From the NCBI RefSeq assembly GCF_000196015.1, contig NC_007974.2, positions 2,046,001 to 2,110,000 of the forward strand: DNA of 64,000 nucleotides. The letters run 5' to 3'. Shown here one piece after another: positions 7,620 through 17,494 of this stretch (the stretch's first letter is position 1; the number at the start of each line of letters is the position of its first letter). The notes under the pieces were generated by a model. It made no database searches and had not been told where the DNA came from. It saw only the letters and a program-made list of their open reading frames with translations. The stretch is from Cupriavidus metallidurans CH34 (GTDB lineage: Bacteria > Pseudomonadota > Gammaproteobacteria > Burkholderiales > Burkholderiaceae). The translations under genes were made by a program, and so were the position numbers.

Positions 7620-10600
7620 TGCGTTCCTGCCTTAGTTGCATCATTGACTAACGTAGCACCCTTGGCACCAGCACCAAATAGCAGAATTGTCTGCGAGGTT
7701 CCATTTGGTAATGCCTTGTTAATGACAGGAACTAGCGTTGGATTATTAAACCTTGGAACCGTAACATCAAACATGGAACTCGGGCGTCCAAGCCCATCTG
7801 CAACCCCCATCTTCAAAGGGACCTGCGCCCGCATCGCCCCAACACTGAAGAACAGGTTAAGGCCATCATAGGCCGTCGTTCCCCATGTCGGGCTCAATTG
7901 ATCAAAACCATATCTAAGGATGTTAGTTCCTGGAGAGTTTATCCCATTGAATCGGTTGTAAAGACCACCGATCCCCTCTCCGGCATCACTGAGCCCAAAT
8001 GCAACCATCCCACCGCCGCCAAGTACACATCCAATTCCGGTAGTGCCACATATGGTGGCTCCCGTTTTGGCCGTTACGCCGCCGATTACAATTTTGGCCG
8101 CATTCTTCGCTACGCCCAAGGGATCGCTTTGAATGGCATCCCCCGCCTTCTGCGTGGGAGTATAGGCAAACAGGTTCGCTTGTTGTTGCTGACGCACCCA
8201 ATCCAGCTCGGGCCCAAGCTGCGATGCTTCAACCGCGCTCACGTAGTTCTTGTTGTAGGCATCGCTGCTGACGGGATATTCAGCCCAGCATTTCACTTCG
8301 TAACATGCCGCCTTGGTCAATCGTTCTTCTGCGACTTTGTCCCCATTCGCTTGCGCCTGTATCTTGGCCTTCTCATCCGGATGCAACTGCCGATTAAACC
8401 GATCCACATTCGCCGCTGTCGCAGCCCCCGATCCGCCTCCCACCGCCAACCCAATCCCGCCCGCTGCGACGTTCGACACCAGATTGCCAATCGCCTCGTT
8501 CAGATCGGCATTGCCGCTTCCCACGCTGCTGGCGATCGTCTGGCTCAGTTCGTTCAGCGTCTTGCCCGCCAGCGAAGCCGCGCCCGCACCTGCCGCACCC
8601 GCGACCGCATTGCCGCCGCCCAGCCCCACGATCAGCGCGCCGCCCGCGGCATGGAGTGCCGCGCGATTCGCTCCGCCCTCCTCCCATTGCGCCGCCTCAT
8701 CCCGATACTGCTGCGCCAACGCCTGATTGCCCGCGTCACTGGCTTCCTTGGCCTTCGCGAGCGCGGCCCGCTCCTTGCTCCCCGCAATATCCCCTACCGT
8801 CTTCGCCACCGCCTCCCCAGCCGCCTGCGCCGCCGCCATCATGTCGGCCTGCTTGCCCAGCACGTTGGCCAGATCCGGGTTCTTACCCACCGTCGTGTTC
8901 GTGTTCGACGTCTCCCGGTTCAGCGTCGCCACGTCCTGCTTCTGGTTCGCCTCATCGTTAATGACGATCGTGCCCGCCGCGACGCCCGATTGCGCCACGC
9001 CCCGCTGGCTGCCGCTCTCGTGCTGCGGAATCATCGGGCTCACGCCGCCGGTGTTCCTGCCCGACGTCGGACCCGAGTTCTTGTCTTCCACCTTCGGCCC
9101 GAAGGTGAAGCCACCACTCACCCCTAACGACGTGGCGCTGTAGTCCGACTGGTTCTCCATGTCGCTCCAGGACAGCGTGCCCGTGGACAGCCGGTTCTTG
9201 TCCGGGCTGGCCGTGCTCGCGATCACCGCCCCCTTCAAGTCCGTGTTGCCCTTCACATCGAGATCGAAGCCGCCTTCGCCCGCCCGGATCCCCGTTTGCT
9301 CGTTCACGTTGGCGTACTTGCCGTCGCCCTTGCCCATCGACGCGGTGAACGATCCCGAGAGCCCAGCGCCCTGGCTCCACCCGATACCGCCACCCACGCT
9401 CTGCTGACGGGCCTCGCTGTCCTCGGTGTCCTGACGGCTCGCGAGGTTCAGGTTGCCGCCGACATCGGCTGATACCTTGCCGCCGCTAACGACACCACCC
9501 AGAAGGTTGGTGTCCTTGCCCGATACGATCGACACGGACTCGCTGCCGCTCACGTGGCTGTTGACCTGCGTCGTGCCCGTGCCATCGGCATGGCCCTTGC
9601 TGGTCGAGGCCGATGCCGAGACCCCGAAGCCCGCCGCGCTGACCGACACCCCGATGCTCCCGCTGCTCGACTTGTTCGTGCTGCGGCTCTCGTACGTGTC
9701 AGTGGCCGACACGATGTTCACATCGCCCTTGGCGTCGAGCCCGACCTTGTTGGCCGCGATGTCCGAGCCAATGATGTCCAGATTGCCAGCGGTCTTGTTC
9801 CCCGCAGCATCCACGCCCGTGGCAATGAACGTGGCCGTGCCGCCTGCCTGTATGTTCGATCCTGTGTGCGTGGTGCTGTCCTGCGTCAGCGTCTGCTTGC
9901 TCTGGCTGGTGCCGAACGACAGCGTGAGCGCCGTGCCCACCGGACCCTTCCCATCGGCCAGGCTCTTGACGGCATCCCCTGCACCCATCGCCGCGTCGTA
10001 GGCATCCCGCCCTGCCGCGATCCCCCAGAGCGCCGACGCGCGGCCGTCCTGGCTCTTCGTCGCGGCCCCCGCCTTCTGCCCCGCGTTAATGGCCGAACCG
10101 ATCGCGCCGCCGCCCACGCCCAGCGTGAAGCCGGTCTGCTTCACTTCGTGGGTTTCGTCGTGGTGTGCCATGCCCCTGGCCGCTTCGATCACGACATCGG
10201 CACCCACCCCGCTCAGATCCTTCGCGGCGATCACCTGACTACCCGTCACGCGCAGCGTATTGCCGGCCTGCAGGCTGACATTGCCTTCTGTGCTGCCGAC
10301 CAGGCTGCCGGTGTGCGTCACGGCGTTGTCGTTGACGGTGTCCTTGGTTTCCCGCTTGCCGTAGGAGATGCCTGCGCCGGCAGCGCCGAAGCCCGTGGAT
10401 GTCGTGCGCTCGAAGCTGTGGCTCGAACTCGTGCTTTCCGCCGTCGTAATCGTGAGATCGCGACCGGCGTCAAGGGTCAGGTCTTTCGTGGCAGCCATGG
10501 TAAAGCCACTGACTGTCAGGTCTCGCCCCGCGCTGCCCGTCACGGTCTCGGCTGAGACCACCGAGCCCACCGCGGTACTTTCGCGCGAACTCGACTCGCG

Positions 10601-13600
10601 CGTGGTCTCCGATTTCGAGAGAAAGCCCGACGAGCGCGATTGCGACCAGCTGTCGGACGCGTGCGTCTCGTTGACCGTACCGATGTTGACGTCTCCCGTG
10701 GCGATCAGGCCCGCAGTCCCGCCGCCGCCATTGGCTGCGCCCGTGCTGACCGATGAGCCGAGCACGGTCAGGTTGCCTGTGCCACCCATCGCGTCGGCAG
10801 CGGGAGAGATGCCGTTGGCCTGCAGCACCTGATTCACCGTCGCCGACTGCCCGGCCCCGAGCGTCGCATTGTTGCCGGCCTGGACGGCACTGCCTCGCGC
10901 TGTCTCGTCGTACCACGATTGCGTGAATTGCGACTGCTTGTTGCTGAAGGCGCCGGAGTCATGGGTCTGCGTGTCCATGGCCGCGGTCACGGCAACATCG
11001 CGGCCCGCCAGCAGCGTGGCATTGCCGCCGGCGTCGATGAGTGAACCGGATAGCGTGGCGTCGCGGCCAGCGACGGCGGCCACATTGCTGCCGGCTTGCA
11101 CCGAGCTACCGACGCCGGTTGTGGTCTGGTTGCGCAGCCAGTCCTGTGCGCCATTCGCGGTGGCATCCTGAGTTGTACCCGTAGCCACAGTACGGAGGTT
11201 CAGGTCACGGCCAGCCACAAGCGACGCAGTGCTTCCCGCATTGACGTCGCCGCCGGCCATGTTGATATCTCGCCCTGCCAGAACCGCCACGTTGCTCGTG
11301 CCGCCGATGGAAGCCACGGAGCCGACGGCAGTAGCGCTTGCGCTGTTGCCATTGGCCAACGTGTTGGTGTTGGTGATCGTTTGCGAGGCGTTGATCACGT
11401 CTCGGCCAGCCGATACGAGCGTGTCGGTGCCGGTGATCCGTCCGCCAAGGTTGCGCACATCCTGCTGCGCAACGACGACCGTTGTACCCGTGCCGCCCAC
11501 CACGCCCCGATTGACGATGTTCGCGCCAATCACCTGTGTCGCCAGATCGCCCACGATCCTGCCGCTGTTGGACAGGTCGCCAGTGGCGTTCATGCTCACC
11601 GTGTTGCCGCTGACCAGCGCGCCGGTGTCCTGCAGGTTCACCGTGCTTGCCTGCGCGAGATAGACCTTGGGCACCAGCACCGTCTGGCGCGTGCCATCGG
11701 GCAGCGTCACATCCTGGCTGACCAGCCACACCATGTCGGTCGTAAGCTGCGCCATTTGCGCGTCAGACAGGCCGATGCCGGGCGTCAGACTGAAGGATCT
11801 GGCGTACTGAACGCCGTTGTCCATCAGCCTCTGGTACTCGTCGAGGTTATTGCTGAAGCCGGCCAGATACGTACGGCCCGTCAGTTGCGTGACCTGGTCC
11901 CGGATCAGCTTCTCTTCATAGAGGCCATCACCGAGACGCTTTTGCGTCATCAGCGGATCCAGCCCGAGTTGACCGAGCATGTAGTCGCTGGAGATGAACC
12001 TGGCGTACTGCGTGAAGCGCGGATCAGTCGCAATCAGGTAGGTAGATCCTGGCGCGGGCTGGTATCGGTAAAGGCCGTTGGTTGGCAGCGTGAGGTTCGG
12101 GATACCGCCCTGCGCGGTGCCAAGGGTCTGCGTCGGCTTGCCCTGGCTACCCGACGCGCCACCGGCCTGCGTCCCCGTTGCGCCGCCGCCCTTTATGCCA
12201 CCCGTTAGGCTGCTGCCTGTGACGGTCTGCCCCAGCGGATCGACGGTTGCAACATCGATGGTTTGCGCAGTGGTCTGTACGGCTTTGTTTGCCGAAGTAA
12301 TGGCCGGCAGCGCCTCGATTGTGGTCGAAGCGGCCGGCGTAGTCGGATAGGCCACAACCTGCGTATCACTATTCGGACCATTGGACTGGTGCCAGTAGAA
12401 GGTCGAGGTATCCTGCGTGGCCACGGTCTGCTGCAGCACCGTGCCCGTGTCCAGAATGGTGCCACCCACTGCGCTGCGTGTCAGGTCACCGCCAGCCGCT
12501 ATGGTGGACGACTGGTTCAGGATGTCACCGCCGTTGCTATTGATGCGCATCGTGCCGCCCGACTGCATCAGGGCGGCGGGCGTGGCACTCACGAGCCGGT
12601 CCGTGGCGGTCGTGGTGGTGCTCGTGCGCGAGATCTCGTTGTAGTCGTGCCCGAAGTTCGCCTGACGCACCTGATCCGGCCGAATATTGATGCTCGGGTC
12701 CCAGTCCGGCCAGAAGGTGATGCTGTAGCTCGTGCCGTTGTCGGTGAGCGATTGGTAGTACTGCGTTGGGTTGCCGGTCAGCGCACGGGTACAAGGGCCC
12801 GGGGTGCATTCGGTCTGACCGATGATCGCCTCGGTAGGCGGGGTTGTAAACGACAGCGTTTGATTGGCCGTATTCAGGTTCGTCACGGTCGATTTTTCCA
12901 CCGTGACCGTGAGGGGTGCGCGCAGGGCGTTGATCTGGTTCGTGAAGACCGGTGCCATCGAATTCGACCACGACCAGTCTGGGAAAGTCAGACTGATGTG
13001 AATCATCTGATCGATCCCGGTTAGCCCGGCGAACCACGTCGTCAGCGTCTTGCTGGCCGTGACCACGGGCGTCCCCGCCTCCGTCACGATGCGCGTGCGC
13101 TTGTTCACCACCTGATTGGCCGCGATGTCGATGTCGCCCTCGGCCTGGATCGTCGCCGAGCTGTTGATCAGCGTGTCCACCTGGTTGACCAGCATTCCCG
13201 AGACCGGATCGCGCGTGCCGTCCCGCGCGATCCGCAGGTTGCCCGCGCTGTACAGGTTCGCGCCATCGAGATTGCGCACCGAGCCGGTCGCGTAGACATT
13301 GAGCTGCTTGACGGCCGCCATCAGCGCCGATGCGCCTTCGTTCACGATGTCCTGGCCTTGCATCGTCACGGTGTTGCCGATGATGGTGCCGGTGTTGGTC
13401 GTCGTGGCGTTGGTGCTGACCGAGTTGCCCTCGATGCGGCCGGCGTTAGTGAGCGTATCGGCGGCATTCACCTGCGTGGTCGCGCTGTTCATGCCCGCGC
13501 CGGCGGCGTTGACGATGTCGGCGCCCTTGACCGTCAGCCCGCCGGCGGCCGCCAGCGTGCCGGTGTTGGTAAGCGTGCCAGTGGCCGATACACGCATATC

Positions 13601-16600
13601 GCCATCGGCACGCAGGTTGTTCGCGGCATCATTGGTGTAGTCGCCGGTCACCTCGACCGACAGATCGCGCCCGGCCTGCACCGTGCCGCTACCAGAGAGG
13701 GCGCCGGTCACGGCGATGTCCTGGTTGGCATTGACCGCGCCACCGGCATTGGTCATCGACGCCGTGCCGAGCCTGACGTCCGTACCGCCGAGCACCTGCC
13801 CGCCGTCGTTGTTCAGTGTCACGCCAGCCTGATCGAGCGTCAGGCCCTTGCTGCCGGACAAGCTGCCGCCGCGATTGTCGACCTGACCCGACACCTTCAG
13901 ATCGAGCGCGCCGCCTGCCGCTGTTGCTGCTCCGGCGCCATCGCCGGCCCCATCGGCATTGTTCGCGAATGTCGCCGCGCGCAAGCTCACGTCACCGTTG
14001 CCGCCAAGCTTGCCCGCCGTGTTGATCAGCGATGTCGTGGCCGTGATGGCCGTCGCGCCATCACCCGCGTTGACCATCTTGCCGCGCGTGTTGTCCACGC
14101 TGGCCGCCGCTATCGTGGCGTGCCCGTGGGCGCCGTTGGCCGCCACCGTGCCGCCCGTATTGGTCAGCGCCCCGGTGGCGGTGACCGACAGATCGCCAGC
14201 GGTTTGCGCCGAGCCGGTGGTGTTGTCCAGATTGCCGCCGCTGGTCAGCGTCAAGCCTGTCTGGCCATAGATGCTGCCCTGGCGATTGACGAGATCGCCC
14301 GCGCTCGCAAGTGTCGTGGCACGTTGTGCCGAGAGAATGCCTTGCGTGTTATCCAGCGACGCCGCCTGCATGCGCAAGTCGCCGTTGGTCTGGATCGCGG
14401 CCTGGGCATTGCGAAGTGCGCCATCGGCCTGCACGGTCAGAAGGCCCGCGCCAGCGTGCGAGATCTTGCCGCTGTCATTGACGAGCGTCCCGCCCTGAAC
14501 GGTCAGGCTCTGGCCATTGGCCGCGATCGAGCCGCCCGTGTTGTCCAGCGTGCCACCCGCGGCGATGGTCGTATCGGTCTGCCCGAACTGATGGATCTTG
14601 CCGCCAAGGTTGAGCAGGTCTGCGCTCGTCCGCATCGCGAGCTGGTTGCCTTCAATCAGGCCCGCGCTATTGTCCAGCGACTGGGCGGCAAGGCTGGTAC
14701 TCGCCCCGGAGATCGTGCCCTGTCGGTTGTTCAGGCTGCCTGCGATGGTTGCGTCGAGCGCGCCGCCCGCCGTGAGGCTGCCACTGCTGTTGTCGAGCGC
14801 GGCAGCCTGAAGCGATGCATCCCCTTGCGCGCTGATCTGGCCATGATTGACGAGGTCGCCGGCAACGACGCGCACGTTGCCATTCCCGCCGATCACTCCA
14901 CCCTGCGCGCCGGTGGCGGTCGTGCCTGGCACGTTGGTCAGCGTCCCGGTGACGCCAACCGACAGGCCATCAGCGTTCAGCGATGCGATACGCCCGCCCG
15001 TATTGTCGAGCGATGCCGCCGAGGCGTTGAGTGCCCCACCTGCCTGCACCGTGCCCTGGCCATTGTTGATCACCCCCGCCGACTGAAGCGTCATCGCCCC
15101 CTGCGAAACGAGCTGGCCGCCTGCATTCGATACGCTGCCCGCCGTCAGGGTGGTCGCACCCCGACTCGACATCTGACCACGGTCGTTCACGACGGCGCCC
15201 GACGCATTGGCCGTCAATCCAGCGCCCGCCGTATTCGTAGCGCCCGTCAGGTCGAGATCGCCCGCCGAGGCCGTCAGATCCAGGTTGCCGCCCGCAGAAG
15301 TCTGACTGCCGGCCAAAGTCACGTTCCCCGCTCGAAGCGTGGCATTGCCGCTGGCCTGATTGCGCCCCGTGGCGGTCAACGCGTGGGTGGCCGACACCAC
15401 CAGGTCCGCCGGCGCGGCCACCGTACCATCCTGATTCACGCCTGCCGCCAGCGTGCCCGTCGAGTCCACAGTGCCGCCCCTGGCATCGAGCCGCTGCTGC
15501 GCGGCGAGTGTGCCGGTGTTACTCAACACACCATCGGTATCGAGCGAGACGGCTTGCGTGGCGTAGGTGGTACCGTAATTGTCGATACCATCGCGCGCGT
15601 GGGCGGTGAGGTTGCCACTTGCATTGGTCTGACCGGCCAGCACCAGTTTGCCTTGCGTAGTCAAAGTCAGATCGCCCGCCTGCGCGGCGGCGATGCCACG
15701 CAGGGACACGCCTACGCCCTGCTCCGTCGAGGCGAGCAGGATCTTGTTGGCGTACATCCCACCCAGTTGCGCCACGTCGATACCCTGCGCTGGTGCGGGG
15801 CCTGCGCCAGCAATCGGCGTGATACCCAGCGTGTCGTGGTCCACCTGATTCGCACCGGCGATCACATTGAGCCGGTTGGCATACAGCGAGGCATTCGCCT
15901 GCACGGCACGTGCGATCAGATCCACCTGATCGACATTGGCGGCGTTCATGCCCGCGCCCTGCACCAGGATCTGGCCGCCCGTCACCCGGAATGCGTCGAG
16001 ACTGCCACTGCCCCCGAATACCGGCGTGCCCGTCGTCAACGTCGCGCGGCTGGTATTGATGAAACCGAGGCCATTGACCATCAAGCCATTGGGATTGGCG
16101 ATCACGACTTCCGATCTGGCGCCGGCAACCTCGACATAACCCTGCAAGTGACTTGGCATCGTGCCGGTCACCTGGTTCACGATAATGCGTGCACCCTGAC
16201 CTGGCAGCAGATTCGCATTGCCGTTGATATAGCCGGCTTGTTGTGTCGCGATGATAGCTGGCGAATTGTTGAGAATGACGCCGGGCTTGTTGACATCGAA
16301 TTGCGAATATTGATTAAGAGAGACCCCTGCTGCGGAAGGACGCGTGATATCGACTTGCGGCAGGCCATTGGCGGTCTGTCCGACCGTCGGACGATGGGCG
16401 CCCGCATTCGGATCGGCCACGATCTGCGCCACGGCCTTTACCGGCACCCCGATTGCCATCCACACGCCCAGCGTGATCGCCGGCAATGCAAAATGCACGG
16501 TGGCGGCGCGCGCCGCCGGCATTCCACTGCCGGTGTGACGGCCCTTGCCTCGATTGGCCGCACTTTCCTGCACGGCCACCAGCATTCCACGCGCCGCGTT

Positions 16601-16630
16601 GAACACGAGGCGGTGCAGATTGGTATTCAT
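7616..16630 (-). CDS. Giant TpsA/CdiA-like filamentous hemagglutinin exoprotein
   Basis: A 3004-residue secreted protein. Residues 1-30 are the extended signal peptide (HRLVFNAARGMLVAVQE), followed by a signal helix ending near AVAQ. A TPS secretion domain occupies about 70-320 (with NPNG at about 180). Long arrays of FHA-1 repeats (S-x-L-x-N-x-G-x-I/L types) run to about 1230. A non-repetitive segment of about 1240-1700 contains Tyr/Pro-rich YRYQPAPGSTYLIATDPRF and corresponds to the receptor-binding/YP region of CdiA. FHA-2 repeats follow (1700-2650), then a pretoxin-like region and a short variable tail. The classical VENN motif is absent; GLYN occurs about 112 residues before the end. A MarR-like gene lies 421 bases upstream on the same strand. 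The TpsA call is firm, while toxin activity is unproven. Confidence 0.9.
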   Translation of the reverse strand: MNTNLHRLVFNAARGMLVAVQESAANRGKGRHTGSGMPAARAATVHFALPAITLGVWMAIGVPVKAVAQIVADPNAGAHRPTVGQTANGLPQVDITRPSAAGVSLNQYSQFDVNKPGVILNNSPAIIATQQAGYINGNANLLPGQGARIIVNQVTGTMPSHLQGYVEVAGARSEVVIANPNGLMVNGLGFINTSRATLTTGTPVFGGSGSLDAFRVTGGQILVQGAGMNAANVDQVDLIARAVQANASLYANRLNVIAGANQVDHDTLGITPIAGAGPAPAQGIDVAQLGGMYANKILLASTEQGVGVSLRGIAAAQAGDLTLTTQGKLVLAGQTNASGNLTAHARDGIDNYGTTYATQAVSLDTDGVLSNTGTLAAQQRLDARGGTVDSTGTLAAGVNQDGTVAAPADLVVSATHALTATGRNQASGNATLRAGNVTLAGSQTSAGGNLDLTASAGDLDLTGATNTAGAGLTANASGAVVNDRGQMSSRGATTLTAGSVSNAGGQLVSQGAMTLQSAGVINNGQGTVQAGGALNASAASLDNTGGRIASLNADGLSVGVTGTLTNVPGTTATGAQGGVIGGNGNVRVVAGDLVNHGQISAQGDASLQAAALDNSSGSLTAGGALDATIAGSLNNRQGTISGASTSLAAQSLDNSAGLIEGNQLAMRTSADLLNLGGKIHQFGQTDTTIAAGGTLDNTGGSIAANGQSLTVQGGTLVNDSGKISHAGAGLLTVQADGALRNAQAAIQTNGDLRMQAASLDNTQGILSAQRATTLASAGDLVNRQGSIYGQTGLTLTSGGNLDNTTGSAQTAGDLSVTATGALTNTGGTVAANGAHGHATIAAASVDNTRGKMVNAGDGATAITATTSLINTAGKLGGNGDVSLRAATFANNADGAGDGAGAATAAGGALDLKVSGQVDNRGGSLSGSKGLTLDQAGVTLNNDGGQVLGGTDVRLGTASMTNAGGAVNANQDIAVTGALSGSGTVQAGRDLSVEVTGDYTNDAANNLRADGDMRVSATGTLTNTGTLAAAGGLTVKGADIVNAAGAGMNSATTQVNAADTLTNAGRIEGNSVSTNATTTNTGTIIGNTVTMQGQDIVNEGASALMAAVKQLNVYATGSVRNLDGANLYSAGNLRIARDGTRDPVSGMLVNQVDTLINSSATIQAEGDIDIAANQVVNKRTRIVTEAGTPVVTASKTLTTWFAGLTGIDQMIHISLTFPDWSWSNSMAPVFTNQINALRAPLTVTVEKSTVTNLNTANQTLSFTTPPTEAIIGQTECTPGPCTRALTGNPTQYYQSLTDNGTSYSITFWPDWDPSINIRPDQVRQANFGHDYNEISRTSTTTTATDRLVSATPAALMQSGGTMRINSNGGDILNQSSTIAAGGDLTRSAVGGTILDTGTVLQQTVATQDTSTFYWHQSNGPNSDTQVVAYPTTPAASTTIEALPAITSANKAVQTTAQTIDVATVDPLGQTVTGSSLTGGIKGGGATGTQAGGASGSQGKPTQTLGTAQGGIPNLTLPTNGLYRYQPAPGSTYLIATDPRFTQYARFISSDYMLGQLGLDPLMTQKRLGDGLYEEKLIRDQVTQLTGRTYLAGFSNNLDEYQRLMDNGVQYARSFSLTPGIGLSDAQMAQLTTDMVWLVSQDVTLPDGTRQTVLVPKVYLAQASTVNLQDTGALVSGNTVSMNATGDLSNSGRIVGDLATQVIGANIVNRGVVGGTGTTVVVAQQDVRNLGGRITGTDTLVSAGRDVINASQTITNTNTLANGNSASATAVGSVASIGGTSNVAVLAGRDINMAGGDVNAGSTASLVAGRDLNLRTVATGTTQDATANGAQDWLRNQTTTGVGSSVQAGSNVAAVAGRDATLSGSLIDAGGNATLLAGRDVAVTAAMDTQTHDSGAFSNKQSQFTQSWYDETARGSAVQAGNNATLGAGQSATVNQVLQANGISPAADAMGGTGNLTVLGSSVSTGAANGGGGTAGLIATGDVNIGTVNETHASDSWSQSRSSGFLSKSETTRESSSRESTAVGSVVSAETVTGSAGRDLTVSGFTMAATKDLTLDAGRDLTITTAESTSSSHSFERTTSTGFGAAGAGISYGKRETKDTVNDNAVTHTGSLVGSTEGNVSLQAGNTLRVTGSQVIAAKDLSGVGADVVIEAARGMAHHDETHEVKQTGFTLGVGGGAIGSAINAGQKAGAATKSQDGRASALWGIAAGRDAYDAAMGAGDAVKSLADGKGPVGTALTLSFGTSQSKQTLTQDSTTHTGSNIQAGGTATFIATGVDAAGNKTAGNLDIIGSDIAANKVGLDAKGDVNIVSATDTYESRSTNKSSSGSIGVSVSAAGFGVSASASTSKGHADGTGTTQVNSHVSGSESVSIVSGKDTNLLGGVVSGGKVSADVGGNLNLASRQDTEDSEARQQSVGGGIGWSQGAGLSGSFTASMGKGDGKYANVNEQTGIRAGEGGFDLDVKGNTDLKGAVIASTASPDKNRLSTGTLSWSDMENQSDYSATSLGVSGGFTFGPKVEDKNSGPTSGRNTGGVSPMIPQHESGSQRGVAQSGVAAGTIVINDEANQKQDVATLNRETSNTNTTVGKNPDLANVLGKQADMMAAAQAAGEAVAKTVGDIAGSKERAALAKAKEASDAGNQALAQQYRDEAAQWEEGGANRAALHAAGGALIVGLGGGNAVAGAAGAGAASLAGKTLNELSQTIASSVGSGNADLNEAIGNLVSNVAAGGIGLAVGGGSGAATAANVDRFNRQLHPDEKAKIQAQANGDKVAEERLTKAACYEVKCWAEYPVSSDAYNKNYVSAVEASQLGPELDWVRQQQQANLFAYTPTQKAGDAIQSDPLGVAKNAAKIVIGGVTAKTGATICGTTGIGCVLGGGGMVAFGLSDAGEGIGGLYNRFNGINSPGTNILRYGFDQLSPTWGTTAYDGLNLFFSVGAMRAQVPLKMGVADGLGRPSSMFDVTVPRFNNPTLVPVINKALPNGTSQTILLFGAGAKGATLVNDATKAGTQ
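7955..7966 (-). other. GLYN motif, possible border of the variable C-terminal module
   Basis: These codons encode GLYN, about 112 residues before the TpsA stop. Burkholderia-type CDI proteins use an (E/Q)LYN motif to mark the start of the exchangeable toxin module, and the match here is partial. A long Gly-rich hydrophobic stretch (residues about 2838-2890) comes just before it. G+C falls on this side of the gene. Confidence 0.4.
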
Positions 16631-17051
16631 AACCCGGAGATTCCCAACAAAACGACAAACGGGGACGTTTGATCCCCGGACTAGGCTCCGTGCTTTGCGG
16701 AGGCATGTAGCCGACAGGCATGCCAGTCAAGCACGGCCAGACCTGCGCGGTTTGAAGGCCAGCATATGAGCAGCGTCTATCCGCCGAAGGTTAAATTCGA
16801 CAGATACTTGCTCTTGCGCAATTTGCAGTCAGGGGATGGGTCAACCAGAACGCAGAGCGTGGCTCGTGCGCGACGATTCTTTAATCGTAAAAAATTGAAA
16901 GCGCGTAAATCATCGGTGCGCATTGATGCCGTAATGCTTCAGGGAAATAGAAATACTACGAGGAAAGCAGGCGAAAGGAAGGGGCTGGCGGAGGGACCTG
17001 CAACGCCATGCACGCTCGATGCACGGCGCAAGAATTTTCTTAAATCAATGT
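16631..17051. other. Long leader region upstream of tpsA
   Basis: A 421-base gap between the MarR-like gene and tpsA, both on the minus strand. It is A+T-rich in the middle (around 16870-16990) and probably holds the tpsA promoter and a long 5' leader, but no convincing core promoter could be read. A plus-strand frame of 102 codons here is very basic and overlaps the regulator gene; I do not support it. Confidence 0.35.
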
Positions 17052-17399
17052 TCAACGATTCTTTGTTGCCTTGACCAAGCATTCAGACAATTTATCGAAG
17101 TGACGCAGCGCCGCTTGTGTCAGTTCGACCTGCTTGCGACGCGCGTCTTCGGTGTCCGCGAGTTCGATCCAGCCCTTCTCGCGCATCGACTTCAGCCGCG
17201 CGTGCAGCGTCGCGGGCGAGCCGAATTCGGCATGGCCGATCATGTCGCGCACGCACAACGACTGGCCAGCCTGGCCGGCGCGTGCCACGAACTCCAGAAT
17301 GCGCTGCTCCAGCGGGTCCAGCGCCGGGAGCGTGGGCAGACCACGCACGGCGTTGGCAAGTTGCAGGAAGCGCAGGTAAATATCAGCGGGTCTGGTCAT
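17052..17399 (-). CDS. Winged-helix (MarR-like) transcriptional regulator
   Basis: A 115-residue protein with a compact winged-helix domain. It has a helix 1 dimer segment (DIYLRFLQLANAVRG), then DPLEQRILEFVARAG, a recognition-helix region (VRDMIGHAEFGSPATLHARL) and a wing (LADTEDARRKQVELT). The wing residues Asp and Arg in DARRK match the MarR pattern. The ATG at 17399 is used because it follows a CCGAGG purine stretch; 10 upstream in-frame codons are also open. It is on the same strand as tpsA, 421 bases upstream, so control of the secretion locus is possible but not shown. Confidence 0.75.
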   Translation of the reverse strand: MTRPADIYLRFLQLANAVRGLPTLPALDPLEQRILEFVARAGQAGQSLCVRDMIGHAEFGSPATLHARLKSMREKGWIELADTEDARRKQVELTQAALRHFDKLSECLVKATKNR

Positions 17400-17494
17400 A
17401 CGAACAACCTCGGCCGGGGCGCGGAACACTGACGGAGGGCGGATGCGCTATCATCCGCCGGTCCCCAATTTGGTACCGGCCGGATTCTACGTCA

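Noticed and set aside
9500..16000. Regular repeats in tpsA that might suggest a CRISPR or tandem-repeat array
   Set aside because: They are degenerate protein-coding FHA repeats, not identical DNA repeats with unique spacers.
7616..16630. Calling tpsA a proven contact-dependent toxin gene
   Set aside because: There is no VENN motif and no known toxin domain, and GLYN is only a partial match to the Burkholderia motif. The evidence supports a CDI-like locus, not a demonstrated toxin.
13358..16672. An 1104-codon open frame on the plus strand opposite tpsA
   Set aside because: It is antisense to the repeat-rich, G+C-rich tpsA gene. It is rich in Arg, His and Gly, has no domain and exists because the opposite strand avoids stop codons.
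16766..17074. A 102-codon basic frame upstream of tpsA
   Set aside because: It overlaps the MarR-like gene on the other strand, has no recognisable fold and lies where the tpsA promoter and leader should be.
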